This document shows positions 10,251-19,849 of a DNA stretch of 64,000 nucleotides, piece by piece. Made by a program: the position numbers and the translations under genes. The notes beneath the pieces were generated by a model. It saw nothing but the letters and a program-made list of their open reading frames with translations, did not search any database and was not told the origin of the DNA. The DNA comes from Pseudo-nitzschia pungens (Eukaryota > Bacillariophyta > Bacillariophyceae > Bacillariales > Bacillariaceae). How positions within the stretch are numbered: position 1 is the stretch's first letter; each line of letters opens with the position of its first letter. The stretch covers positions 2,542,001 to 2,606,000 of the forward strand of contig CM074766.1 of assembly GCA_037355855.1 (NCBI GenBank). The letters run 5' to 3'.

Positions 10251-11414
10251 CTAAATTCGTGACGGAGAGTCACTTTTCAGGAGGTTGAATGGATCGTAAA
10301 TCACACCGTCATCTGTTGAACGCTGTCTTCTCTCCAGTTCCTCTGCTTTTATTGACTTCTTATTCCAACCATCAGCCCACTCCTTGTAAGCAAATTTAAC
10401 AGCACAAGAACAATAGTCTAACTTAGCATGAACATCGAAACCTTTTACCTTGTAGTAAATACCAACGAACCACTCCTTTTTATCACGAAACGTCATTCCT
10501 TGCAAATTTCCTTGTTTACAAGCGATGGCACTTCTAGCCATCGCCGCAGCAGTAGCAATATAACTTTTTTGAAGACAGGTACCCAAACCACACCCTAAGC
10601 AGTGTTTCTCGGCTAATTTACCCAATGTAGGATGTTCTTGATACAAATCTATGGATATCGTTTTATCCAATGACTTAGCCTCTTTGTATAAGAATCTTGC
10701 AGCTCCATCCAATATCAAATCTTCATTTGAATCCAAAAATAAACTATTGGGTTCGGTTGTTTTCACAATTTTCTTTTCATTTCTTCCCTTCTTCTTTATA
10801 TGGGGGTGGATAACCTTTGCCACGGGTTTTTTGTCATCTTCGGATTCAAATTCATTATCGTTTTTGACATCATTTTGTTCGTGTTGATTTTTCGTGTCGA
10901 ACAAAGCTCTTGCCTTGGCTCTAGCTTCTTTCATCAACTTGGATCTCTGATATTGTAGTTCTGCTCCTTTCATGAGAACGGAATTAACACTAGGAAGTTC
11001 TGGTGACGGTGTTAATGGAGGTGAACGTGGCATTGGTGGAGGAGAAACAGATTCGTCCCTGGATACCTCTACCTTCCAACCATATCCCGGATCGAGAAAT
11101 TTTACTGCCAATTCAACCTGTCTTGCTTTCGTTGCAGGATACCACTTCATTTTCATTGAAATTTTTTTGTTTAATTTTCTTTTGATTCTATTGTTTATCC
11201 TCTCTCTGTCAAACAATTTTCTAGCTTTGAAGACGGTACGCGAAGCAACATCTCGTGCTTCTTTCTCCCTATCCCTACGTGTATTCCTTTTCCATGAATC
11301 GGGATGAGGAGGCGTTTCCGCCGATGGTGCCGATAATGGTGATACATCCTTCTCCTTTTTCTTCAATTTAGGATATAGATCACCTACATGAAATTCTGGG
11401 GTTGTAATCACCAT
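10251..11414 (-). CDS. Transposon accessory protein D with C-x2-C-x4-C domain
   Basis: This 387-residue protein starts with MVITTPEFHVGDLYPKL. It shares two regions with protein C: an N-terminal basic region (residues about 45-125) holding MKWYPATKAR, PGYGWKVEV and a Pro-rich SPPPMPRSPP linker; and a C-terminal domain from about residue 269 with CLGCGLGTCLQKSYIATAA, EWFVGIYYKVKGF, YCSCAVKFAYKEW. The second half of this domain is the best-conserved part across proteins A, C and D. The middle is charged and likely disordered. C and D sit side by side on the same strand with 331 nt between, as expected from a tandem duplication inside the element. Function is unknown. Confidence 0.78.
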   Translation of the reverse strand: MVITTPEFHVGDLYPKLKKKEKDVSPLSAPSAETPPHPDSWKRNTRRDREKEARDVASRTVFKARKLFDRERINNRIKRKLNKKISMKMKWYPATKARQVELAVKFLDPGYGWKVEVSRDESVSPPPMPRSPPLTPSPELPSVNSVLMKGAELQYQRSKLMKEARAKARALFDTKNQHEQNDVKNDNEFESEDDKKPVAKVIHPHIKKKGRNEKKIVKTTEPNSLFLDSNEDLILDGAARFLYKEAKSLDKTISIDLYQEHPTLGKLAEKHCLGCGLGTCLQKSYIATAAAMARSAIACKQGNLQGMTFRDKKEWFVGIYYKVKGFDVHAKLDYCSCAVKFAYKEWADGWNKKSIKAEELERRQRSTDDGVIYDPFNLLKSDSPSRI

Positions 11415-11684
11415 GATAATATTTTTCGAATTATGTTATGGAAGTCAGAAGTAATCATCAAAGAAGAAAGTGATACTAATGATAACGTAACATACACTCA
11501 TTCGTAACGAAATATTTGCTGACATCACCCGGTGTTTTTTCGAGAATCCACTCATCTTTTGGAATCTAGAAGACTATCTAAATCAATCACGATTAAAAAC
11601 ACATTATGTCAATTAAAATCTGTTTTTTTATTTTTATTGAAGATAAAATTAAGAAAAATGTCATAAAGAGAACAGATGACTAAT

Positions 11685-14600
11685 TTACATAAGGGGTCCC
11701 AAACTACTAGATGAAAAGGTATGGAAGTCATTTTCAAGAACATCAACGGACTTTGAATTTCGATCATCAACAGACTTTGAATTTCGTTCATCAGCAGTGC
11801 CATTTTGTTCTTGATCTGTGATAATGGATGGAAACCACCCCTGTTTAACACGACAAGTTTTGTCTGGGTTTGGCATAGTTAATGTCTCGAGAGAGTGAAA
11901 ATCATGTCCATCATAATGTTCGTCGTATCCAACCGGTTTCGTTGGCATAACAGGATCTGGCTTGTCTTTCCAAATCTTCCATAAACTTTTCTTCCGTTCG
12001 AGGTTTTCAGCCCTATTTGCACCCTTTATCTTGAGATCACTTAGTTTTGGTCGATTCTTTGGTTCTTCTGCCAACCACTTAAAACGTAACAAAGAATCAA
12101 GTTCGGATGACTTCAATTTGACTTGCTCAGTATTTCCTTTAGCCTGTTTATACTTTTCTTTGATAATGATTCCTTCATCGTAAATTTTCATTTCCGTTTC
12201 GAAAATTTTACAGTTCTTACGAAACACTACCGCATTTTTCTGTGATTCCTTATCACGACATGCCTTAATAACAATAGCGTGATTCGCCCAAGCAATTCGA
12301 TCGAGGTACATGTTACCAGTGGACAGTCTCTTCATTGTATCTAAAATGTTATCTTTTGATTCTCTCCTTTTCTTCATCGCCAGGTGGGCAGCCTCCAAAC
12401 GTTCGTTCTGTTTTATACATCTGAAAAAGAGATCTTGTACAATATCACCATCCCAATTTAGTCCATGAACAACTTCTTGACCTTTTTTTAATACCTCCAA
12501 TTCTGCCAGAGTGTGACTGACATTGTCATCAAACCTTTTCTTTTCTCCATGAACATATTTCCCTTCCGCATCAATCTTAGTTTTCTGTACCGATAGATTA
12601 AGCAAACAATTCCTATTCATAGGATTCCAACCTGTCTTTGCGCATGCCTTTCTCACTTTGTCTCTGTCCATAAATGAATTTTGAAACGCATGATTCACAA
12701 TAGGGATAATGTCATGCCGACGGATAGCCGGTGTTTCTCCCATTCTTATTTGATCCAAACGAATCTGCTCCTTCTTTTCTCTTGTTTTTTTTTTGAAAAG
12801 CTGATTCTGTTCAGCTTGGTCGGCCACTTGCCAAAGATGCGTTCCGTGTGGAAGACCGAACATAACATTCCAATGGTGATTTGCCTTATAATCTTTATTA
12901 AAATTTTTTTTCAGATTGTTTACATATCGAATAACAGTTGAATGAAGACGTGAAGGATGTCCATCAACCAGTATACCAGGAGCGGGAAGGTCGTCACGAC
13001 GAGGGAACACTTTGAGTTTATCCAAGTAACGGAGAACGGCCACAAGAATGTATGGGGTAACACCACCACTTTTGGTAGCGAAAACCAATCCAGGGATATG
13101 AATTCCATTGAATCGGCATGACAACAAACCGGGGAATCTTTTACCTGGTCCGGTGTTTTTCAATATCTCGTTATCACTTGGAAGATTTTTAGAGTTACGA
13201 ATGATATCCTCGTCTCCGTCCCATATAGCTGCCTGATCATAACCAAAAAATTCGTTCCAATCCAACACGGACGCTTTCTTGATGATAACAACTGCTATTA
13301 CGGCCTTGCCACTTAACGTTGTCCAACCTTGAACAGTCCATCTCGTGTCTGTTGTAGACGACTCGCGTTCTGAACGGATACCCTTTTCACCAAAAACAAT
13401 CTCTCCAGTTTTAGCATCCTCAGTAGAACAGTCTCCGGTATCACCAGTTTCATCCATAGTCATTATACGATCCGGATGTATCAATTCATGATATACCATT
13501 TTTCCATAGGAATCTTTAATGTCAACCTCCACTCCATACATATCCTGCCACTGGGGTTTATCTAAATGACGAGCATAACCGAGAGAAACAAAAAGCTCAT
13601 ACACCATTTCATACATATCATTCAAATTTGAATATGTAGCCCATGACACTCTGTAATGCTTCGAGTTTTTCACATAGCTCGTTACAATTTCTGGGTAACG
13701 GGATCGGAAACCTCTCAACCACCCCCATCCCAATTTTTCGTTCAACCAACATTTATCGGATTCCTGATAATCAATGATTTTGGAATAAATACGAGACTTA
13801 CGAAATTCGTACAATTGCTTTTGATACAGGGTGCCTTTTATCAAAGTATTCATAACTTGGATACATTCACGCAAAGAAACACTTTGCTTCATCCTTGATG
13901 AAAATTTTAGAAGGAGACATAAGATGGGTTCGACATCTGTGATTGGTGAATTCACTCCGCGGCTGACTTTTACCAAATTGTTACGTCGGATCCTTGATCT
14001 AATGGTGGTCTCGGCAATATGAAAATCGTAGAGACCATATTCATGCTTCTTGATGTTGATTAACTCCCACAGACTCATATCATTGTCGGGATCAATTGAA
14101 AGTAAATTCCAACAAATACACACATCGTCGACAAATTGTTCACACTTCTTCTGGTATAGACGTTTATTGTTAATTGTAGTACCATTTTTCCTACCAACAA
14201 CAACACCAACTTTTCTCCCAGCGGTATAATATGGAGAAATATCAATTTCTGTAGATTGCTTAGAATCGAAGGATTCGTTGTCAGTATCATAAGGGTGATA
14301 TCCAGTTTTATTCAAATGCATCTTAGAATCGTTTTTCCGGAATAGAATAAGTTCTGTCTCACGACAAGCAATTTCTTTTTTGTTGTCATTTTCGATTACT
14401 TTGCGTCGTTTACGAAGTGCGTATATCTGGTTTGCTGTGATAGACGATCCTGCATTTTGTTCTTGTCGGACAATGTTAGCAAGAGCACCGTACGGTAATT
14501 TTCCATCAACCTCAACAGAATCAATCTTGTTCATGATTCTTTCCAAATCTTCTTCATGGTGACAACGATGGAGTAAGGTCATACGTTTTGGACCTCGTCT

Positions 14601-14750
14601 CCCACTTTCGACACAAGATTTATGAATGGATACAGGATGCCCCCTTTTGAGAACGGAGTATGGATCAATTTTGTTCAGAGTAGACTTCAAACTCTTGAGT
14701 CGATTCTTTGTATGATGTGATAACTTATGGGTTTTTTTTTTTCCGGACAT
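11685..14750 (-). CDS. Pogo/CENPB-like DDE transposase
   Basis: This is the element's own transposase: 1021 residues from the ATG at 14750 (the open frame reaches 14777 at a TTG). The N-terminal part contains helix-turn-helix-like stretches (ITANQIYALRKRRK). Around residue 340 is WLNEKLGWGWLRGFRSRYPE, which resembles the CENPB-type DNA-binding segment (GxxWLxGFxxRxPE) of pogo transposases. The catalytic core has the three expected acidic sites: MDETGD near residue 429, ILVDGHPSRLH near 593 and WQVADQAEQNQLFKK near 643. The third position is Asp (DDD type), as in pogo and CENPB relatives. The C-terminus is basic and coiled-coil-like. The frame is fully intact. It would bind the inverted repeats and cut and paste the element into TA sites; that activity is family knowledge, not shown here. 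Confidence 0.85.
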   Translation of the reverse strand: MSGKKKTHKLSHHTKNRLKSLKSTLNKIDPYSVLKRGHPVSIHKSCVESGRRGPKRMTLLHRCHHEEDLERIMNKIDSVEVDGKLPYGALANIVRQEQNAGSSITANQIYALRKRRKVIENDNKKEIACRETELILFRKNDSKMHLNKTGYHPYDTDNESFDSKQSTEIDISPYYTAGRKVGVVVGRKNGTTINNKRLYQKKCEQFVDDVCICWNLLSIDPDNDMSLWELINIKKHEYGLYDFHIAETTIRSRIRRNNLVKVSRGVNSPITDVEPILCLLLKFSSRMKQSVSLRECIQVMNTLIKGTLYQKQLYEFRKSRIYSKIIDYQESDKCWLNEKLGWGWLRGFRSRYPEIVTSYVKNSKHYRVSWATYSNLNDMYEMVYELFVSLGYARHLDKPQWQDMYGVEVDIKDSYGKMVYHELIHPDRIMTMDETGDTGDCSTEDAKTGEIVFGEKGIRSERESSTTDTRWTVQGWTTLSGKAVIAVVIIKKASVLDWNEFFGYDQAAIWDGDEDIIRNSKNLPSDNEILKNTGPGKRFPGLLSCRFNGIHIPGLVFATKSGGVTPYILVAVLRYLDKLKVFPRRDDLPAPGILVDGHPSRLHSTVIRYVNNLKKNFNKDYKANHHWNVMFGLPHGTHLWQVADQAEQNQLFKKKTREKKEQIRLDQIRMGETPAIRRHDIIPIVNHAFQNSFMDRDKVRKACAKTGWNPMNRNCLLNLSVQKTKIDAEGKYVHGEKKRFDDNVSHTLAELEVLKKGQEVVHGLNWDGDIVQDLFFRCIKQNERLEAAHLAMKKRRESKDNILDTMKRLSTGNMYLDRIAWANHAIVIKACRDKESQKNAVVFRKNCKIFETEMKIYDEGIIIKEKYKQAKGNTEQVKLKSSELDSLLRFKWLAEEPKNRPKLSDLKIKGANRAENLERKKSLWKIWKDKPDPVMPTKPVGYDEHYDGHDFHSLETLTMPNPDKTCRVKQGWFPSIITDQEQNGTADERNSKSVDDRNSKSVDVLENDFHTFSSSSLGPLM

Positions 14751-14827
14751 CACGAAAATACCGGGTGTAGTCGACAAACAAAACAGAAAAATTGAATCAA
14801 ATAGACGGAATTGTATCGGTGATAGGT

Positions 14828-15210
14828 AGAAACAAACCTGGGCGACAGCAGAAATACGTCACCAAAAGAGACTACGACGATGAACAAGAGTGGTTGACTA
14901 AGTTTGTCAACGTCAGGAAGTTACGAGTTGAAGATTATAAAAGTTTTGCAACAACCATGTAATGAACCGGAAAAAGCCGAATGTGATGAAAAAGAATTGA
15001 AAGAATTCCGACGTCAAGATGCTGTCACTCGATTGTATGGTCGCGTGTAGAAAATGTACCAGTGTCTACATTAACCATGATGAATCAATTTTTGGCCATT
15101 TTTCAAAAAAACCACTAACTACAGGGGGCCAAAGCTATGGATGTAAGTCACTGATTTCAACAGGAGTTGTTGCAAACAGTCGGTTTATAGTGTTTACGAA
15201 TAGGTTGTAA
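14828..15210 (+). pseudogene. Decayed fragment of a second DDE transposase
   Basis: Between the transposase start and the right inverted repeat, the plus strand encodes a broken protein in three consecutive frames. A segment with KPGRQQKYVTKRDYDDEQEW ends at TAA (14959). The +1 frame continues as NEPEKAECDEKELKEF to TAG (15047). The next +1 frame continues as RKCTSVYINHDESIFGHF. The string VYxNHDESIF followed by GGQ resembles the first-Asp block (HDESIF...) of another family of eukaryotic DDE transposases. The fragment is too short and damaged to classify further. It may be an older insertion captured near the element end. Confidence in the exact family is low. Confidence 0.45.
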
Positions 15211-15283
15211 CTTTCGTTGAGGAGGTTTCCGTTACTGGGAGGAGGTATTTGGTCAGATAGTGAGGCAACAATCTGTCACTCCG

Positions 15284-15310
15284 ACGTGATTCATTTTAGT
15301 TTTTGACGGG
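15284..15310 (-). repeat. Right terminal inverted repeat of the transposon
   Basis: This is the inverted counterpart of 3671-3697, followed at once by TA (15311-15312). The inner continuation GGAGTGACAG (minus strand, 15274-15283) matches the left end after a short gap. Confidence 0.85.
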
Positions 15311-15313
15311 TAC

Positions 15314-15330
15314 AGGACGTTCAACGTCCT
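15314..15330. repeat. Perfect 8+1+8 palindrome beside the transposon end
   Basis: aggacgttcaacgtcct is a perfect inverted repeat around one central base, directly outside the right TA of the element. It could be a target-site preference, a protein site or chance. Confidence 0.6.
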
Positions 15331-15967
15331 GGCCGTAATTGAACTTACTTTTTTTGTTTTGTAAGAGATGAAACAGAGAACGAAAAGATGACAGTAACAA
15401 GCGCTTTTCGTACGGACCTACTACTAAGTTTTATCGTACGGTAAGATTTTTACGCAACGTGATGTCGTAACTTGAATTTCAAGAATAATCCACGTGGAAG
15501 TTATCGGAGTCGTGTCATGGATCTGGTTGGCATCAGAAAAAAACAAAAATATTTATGATCCTTTATCGGTCAAGGCCTTGTCATTCAATGAAGGAACGGA
15601 CATGTGTCGTTGATTATGATGATTTAGGTTCGGATCTTGAATCGTTTGTCCCCGATTTCCAGGTTACTGCTGTCGAGTATTGAACCCACAAATCCTATTT
15701 TCATTACATGTGTCGTCAGCGACAGTCTATGCAGGATTGATCTTAATCAGCAAAGATGTATGCATAGTGCTTCTACCGAGGTTCAATTCAATAGAATCTT
15801 CAAAAATCATTTGCCTCTTCCATGTTGAACTGACCAAGACTGCTAAATTCATCGGTCGATTGAGAATTTGTTTTGCATTTCCAAGAATCGAATCGGATCA
15901 ACCCGTGGGTTCAAGTAGACAATCCGGTCTAGAGGGCTCTGCATTTGAAAAGTCTAAAGGATTGAGA

Positions 15968-17657
15968 ATGAAATCAACTTGCAAAATACAATCCACGAGA
16001 GCTTATCGCGAGGTGCTGCTGGCCATACAGGTTGTCGTGATATTAGCTCTTACGTATAGTGTGAGGGCATCAAGGTCGGGATTACCAAAGGTTAAATTCG
16101 ACGACATAATACAACAATTTTCCAGTCGGGGCCGAATACGACATGCATTGACACAATCCACTCCAGCCCTCCGACCATTGATAAACCAACGGCTAGAAAG
16201 CTCACAGAACAATAATCGTGACGACAGATTAATCCATGGTAGACGGCATGCTTTGTCGAAAGACACTTCCGTCAGAACGGTTTCTTCAATCAGTACGGAT
16301 AAGGGAAGGACGAAAGCTAGAATAAGAGGTTTCTTGGAATTCATTGGATCGACTGGATTCTATTATGGAATCGATGCCCAAACCATGATTCCCAGTAGTG
16401 GTCCAAGGAAGCCGCGTCCTCCAAAACTCGAAGATTCTTTGATCACAGCTATCGAAGAGTTGAAGTTGATGCGACAGGAGATGGAACAAATGCGTTTAGA
16501 AATGCAACAACTCAAACGCAAAATGCTTGGAGACGACGATTCTAGTTTTCAAATAGACGATTACGCAAGCAGTGAAGCCAAAGAAAAGGCATTACGAAAA
16601 CGACAGAAGGAGGCCGATAAATTGGCGGCTGAAATCGAATCCTGGGCAAACACGTTGTTTACAGAAGGGGAAGAAGATGGGTGGAGTCCAGTTGAATGCA
16701 GTAAGATGATTCGAGCCAGTGTAAATGGAATGGAACGAACGACAGCTTATATCAAATGGATGGTCGATCCAAGGGGAGAAAAAGCGGACAAAGAAGACAA
16801 AGTAAAGCATCCGTGCATCAAATGTGATTCCATTATTGATGCTCCCCTTGAATTGGTTTGCACCTATCTATCCCAACGAGAGGCGTTTCCCAATTACAAC
16901 GATGTCGTCGAGAAGTACGAAGATCTGGAAGAGATTTCGCCCCATGCCAAAATTTGTTGGAGTTCGTCGCCCCAAATTTTGTTTGTGAAGCCACGAGACT
17001 TTGTCACGTTTTGTCATCATCGATGGAAGTCAGACGGATCACAGGTGATTGTGAATCAAGCTTGTGAGCATCCTAAATTTCCCTTGGAGAAAATGGAAAA
17101 AGAAGGAAAGTCTTGTCGTGGGTACGCTCTTCGAGGAGCTAATTGTAAGTGGTTTTGTTTCCGTATGTTTTGCTTGTAACGATTCCCATCGTTTGTTTCT
17201 CCAAGTGCTGCGGGATCGTAAACTCACGAAAGTGCTATGATGTCATCGGCTTTTAGTTATTTCGAGGTGCTCAGAGGATCCAATGAAAACAAGGATCTCA
17301 ATTATTGCCCATTGCCGACCTGGAGGAGGCTTGCCGGAATGGGCCACAAAAACTGCGGTGAAAACACTGGCACCGCTGGAACCTTTTAAACTATTTCATA
17401 AAATCAACGAACAGGTATTGCGAAACAAAGATCAACTCCAGGAGCGTCTGGATGATGCCGAAGAGAAGGGAACAAATATGCCACCAGGAAGAAGTTGGCG
17501 ACCGGGCGGATTCGCACAAATAGGGTATGCCTGCTTTTGGCCCAATGGTGGAGGAAAAGAAGAACGTTCCGACATCAATAATTTTACACCCATGGACAGC
17601 GAAGATGGTATTCAAAACGAGATGGATGGTTTGGCAGTTGCAGACATGAGCAGCTAG
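15968..17657 (+). CDS. START-domain (lipid-transfer type) protein with N-terminal signal/anchor
   Basis: There are two exons, 15968-17144 and 17257-17657 (intron 112 nt, GTAAGT...TTTTAG), coding 525 residues. The ATG at 15968 is preferred because it opens a signal-like segment (YREVLLAIQVVVILALTYSVRA). The frame continues upstream to 15680 without clear coding character. Residues about 160-190 form a Met/Gln-rich coiled coil (LKLMRQEMEQMRLEMQQLKR). The C-terminal half is a START domain: IIDAPLELVCTYLSQREAFP, SSSPQILFVKPRDFVTFCHH and, across the intron, RISIIAHCRPGGGLPEWATK, then LEPFKLFHKINE. START domains hold one lipid or sterol in a deep pocket. The ligand here is unknown. The leader suggests the secretory pathway or the plastid envelope, but no clear ASAFAP motif is visible. 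Confidence 0.85.
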
Positions 17658-17933
17658 AATAAAGACCAACCGCTACACAAAGACAATAATTTGTTAACCC
17701 ACTAAAAGTTCTAAGGAATAAAAGCTGAACTCGGATCTGGCGGAGCATGCGATTGTGATATAGTAGTCCCGCTTAGAAAGCGTTATCCAAGATACGGTGA
17801 AAGCTTGTTATTTCCTTGCAATCATGAATTCATAATTTACAAAAACTTCATTATACAGCTATTAAGATCGTAAAAAGTTAATCTTTGATTGATAAAAGTG
17901 ATCGATGCGAACTAACGTTTTCGTCGAGTTTTA

Positions 17934-19849
17934 TCATTTCCTGCGAGACCTCCTACTACGTCTAGTAGCTCGTTTGTATTCACCGTCAGAAAGACTGTCG
18001 AAAGTTGACTCATTCCCCATTGTAAGAGTATCGTCAAACGTGTTGTATGTATTGTTTGCAAACGTTTCTCCGTCTGAGTAATCGTCATCAAGATCGTGCA
18101 CCAAGAAATTGCACCCAAGCATTTTCTCGATCAAACTGAACGGATCCCTTTCGTTGTTTTCTGGAACAGGTTTCGGATCGGCAGGTTTACTTCTTGGCGT
18201 ACACAGTCCCAACACTGATCCTGTTTGCATATCTTCTGTTTGCGTACGTTCTATGGTAGGTACAATTTTCTCCACTTCTTCCTCCTCCTCTTCCTCCTCT
18301 TCATCGGATGATTCATCGAGTGTAGGCTGCTCTCCCAAAGCAGTACCGACAGTTCTTCCTAGTTGTGTAAAAGTAGAGGATTCGTAGAGGGTTTTGACTA
18401 CTTTCAGAAATCGAACAAAGCTGAAGTTCTCACTCTGTTTCATTTTTGCTACAGCACCAGCTTTGTCGGATCTTGTAGACCATGAATAGGGTAGGTCGAG
18501 CACCATCCCTGTATCGCAAGAGTCGATTACGATGGTTACATTGACACCATAGCGCATTGGTGCCAACAATGTTTTGAAAATAAGTGTATCGCGAATGACC
18601 CCGCTTGCGGTGTAATCCGACGGAACAAGGATTTCGTCGTAGCTCTCCACATTGTTGTTGATCGGTGAGTCAAGGATTCGGCCACCATGCCCGGAAAATT
18701 GAATAAATACTGCATCGCCCGGTTGACTCTGCTCTGATAGAGACTTGAAAGCTTCGACGATATTTAGAAAAGTGGGTGGTTTGTGCAGGCCATCATCGAG
18801 CAATACTGTCATCATATCATCACTCTCGGCAAATCCATGAACATTTATGATGTAATCTTTCATTGAACAAATGTCGTCGTGGCTTGCTTTCAATTCAGCG
18901 CCTTCGGTGCCATGGTAGTTGCAACCGATGAGTAAAGATCTCTTCTTTCCAGTTGCCTTGTCAAAGGACTCGGGAACGAGTGAAAAGGGCTGATTCAAAT
19001 CGAATTTGCGAGTAGCACCAATAGTAGGTGCTTGGACGTACTCGATGTCATTTATTTCAGTCTTCATTTTTCGCAAAAGTTCAGCCCACGTGATGGTGGA
19101 TGGATTCGATTGACCATTCATGTCTAACGAGGCGAAGGTATTGTTTCTGGTGAACGGTAAGGTTGCAAGTGATTCATCATCGTCGTCATCAAAAAGTGCA
19201 TCGCAAGCGATTTCGTCGGCTTGAGGAACACCTACTGCTTCGCTTGCAGCATCGTACAATACCTTCAACATGCTGTTACTGCAAGCTCCACCGTACGATC
19301 GCCCTACAAAGATGTACAAAGAACCATTTGTGAGTTTTGGCACCTGACTGGAGAATACAACGACATTTGTAGACACTCCACTATTCCGTTCATTCGATCA
19401 AAAACTGATGACTCACCTGGTTCTTGGGCTCCATCCGATGCTACATATTCCTCACTGGTTGGAAGATCCCAAACATTCCCGTACTTCAGGAATGATCCAG
19501 CGATCACCCTCACGTCAGCAGGGATGAAAGCCGCACTCTTCCTAGCGTACTCTTCGCTGGAAAGATTCGTGACCATTCGAGTAAGTTCTGGGTCATCGCG
19601 TCTTGTCAAGGGCAGATTGTTGCTATTGTTTGCAACTACCTGAAGGTAGGCCATCAAGTCTGCCATTGCTAGGTTTACGAGAACTTGATCATCTTTGATT
19701 ATCGAACTTCGTTGCAAGACATCATCTCTATTATCGACTTTCGTTTGTTTTGCTTGTTTTTCCGGTGCCATCTCGGTATGCGCTTTGACCGGAGAGGATG
19801 GACCCGGTGAATCCGGCATCGTGCTTGTTGAGATTTTGCTCACGACCAT
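17934..19849 (-). CDS. Type III metacaspase
   Basis: There are two exons, 19849-19417 and 19375-17934, joined across a short 41-nt intron (GTGAGT...GGAG) and coding 624 residues. The order is diagnostic. The p10-like part comes first (VVVFSSQVP, GGACSNSMLKVLYD, TWAELLRKMK, ATRKFDLNQPFSLV) and the p20 part follows (SLLIGCNYHGTEGAELKASH, FIQFSGHGG, VTIVIDSCDTG, LDLPYSW). Metacaspases are Ca-dependent Cys proteases that cut after Arg/Lys; type III enzymes are known from algae with secondary plastids. The His of the dyad (SGHGG) is present. After the catalytic Cys the usual DSCHSG reads DSCDTG. A Glu-rich tract (9 consecutive Glu) and a basic RRSRRSRRK tail close the protein. The first about 120 residues are an unrecognised extension. 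It converges with the START gene, 277 bp apart. Confidence 0.87.
19376..19416 (-). other. Short intron in the metacaspase gene
   Basis: The 41-nt intron has a consensus GTGAGT donor. The acceptor GGAG|TG is needed to restore frame. The more obvious AATAG five bases earlier would leave a 36-nt insert that does not restore frame. The size is small for this window, so cDNA support would be useful. Confidence 0.6.

Larger units (their letters stand above)
3671..15310. mobile_element. 11.6-kb multi-gene DNA transposon (Tc1/mariner-pogo-like)
   Basis: The two ends are inverted copies of each other: 3671-3697 begins CCCGTCGAAAACTAAAATG, and the complement of 15284-15310 begins CCCGTCAAAAACTAAAATG, with one mismatch over 27 nt. 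Both ends abut the dinucleotide TA (3669-3670 and 15311-15312), the target duplication expected of Tc1/mariner/pogo elements. Inside lie a DDE transposase on the minus strand and four further genes: two on plus (4199-5851, 6224-8968) and two on minus (8981-9919, 10251-11414). The plus and minus blocks converge with only 12 nt between stops at 8968/8981. All five main ORFs are intact, which suggests recent activity. A few bases inward, both ends also share GAGTGACAG. The size and cargo are unusual for this superfamily. Confidence 0.82.
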
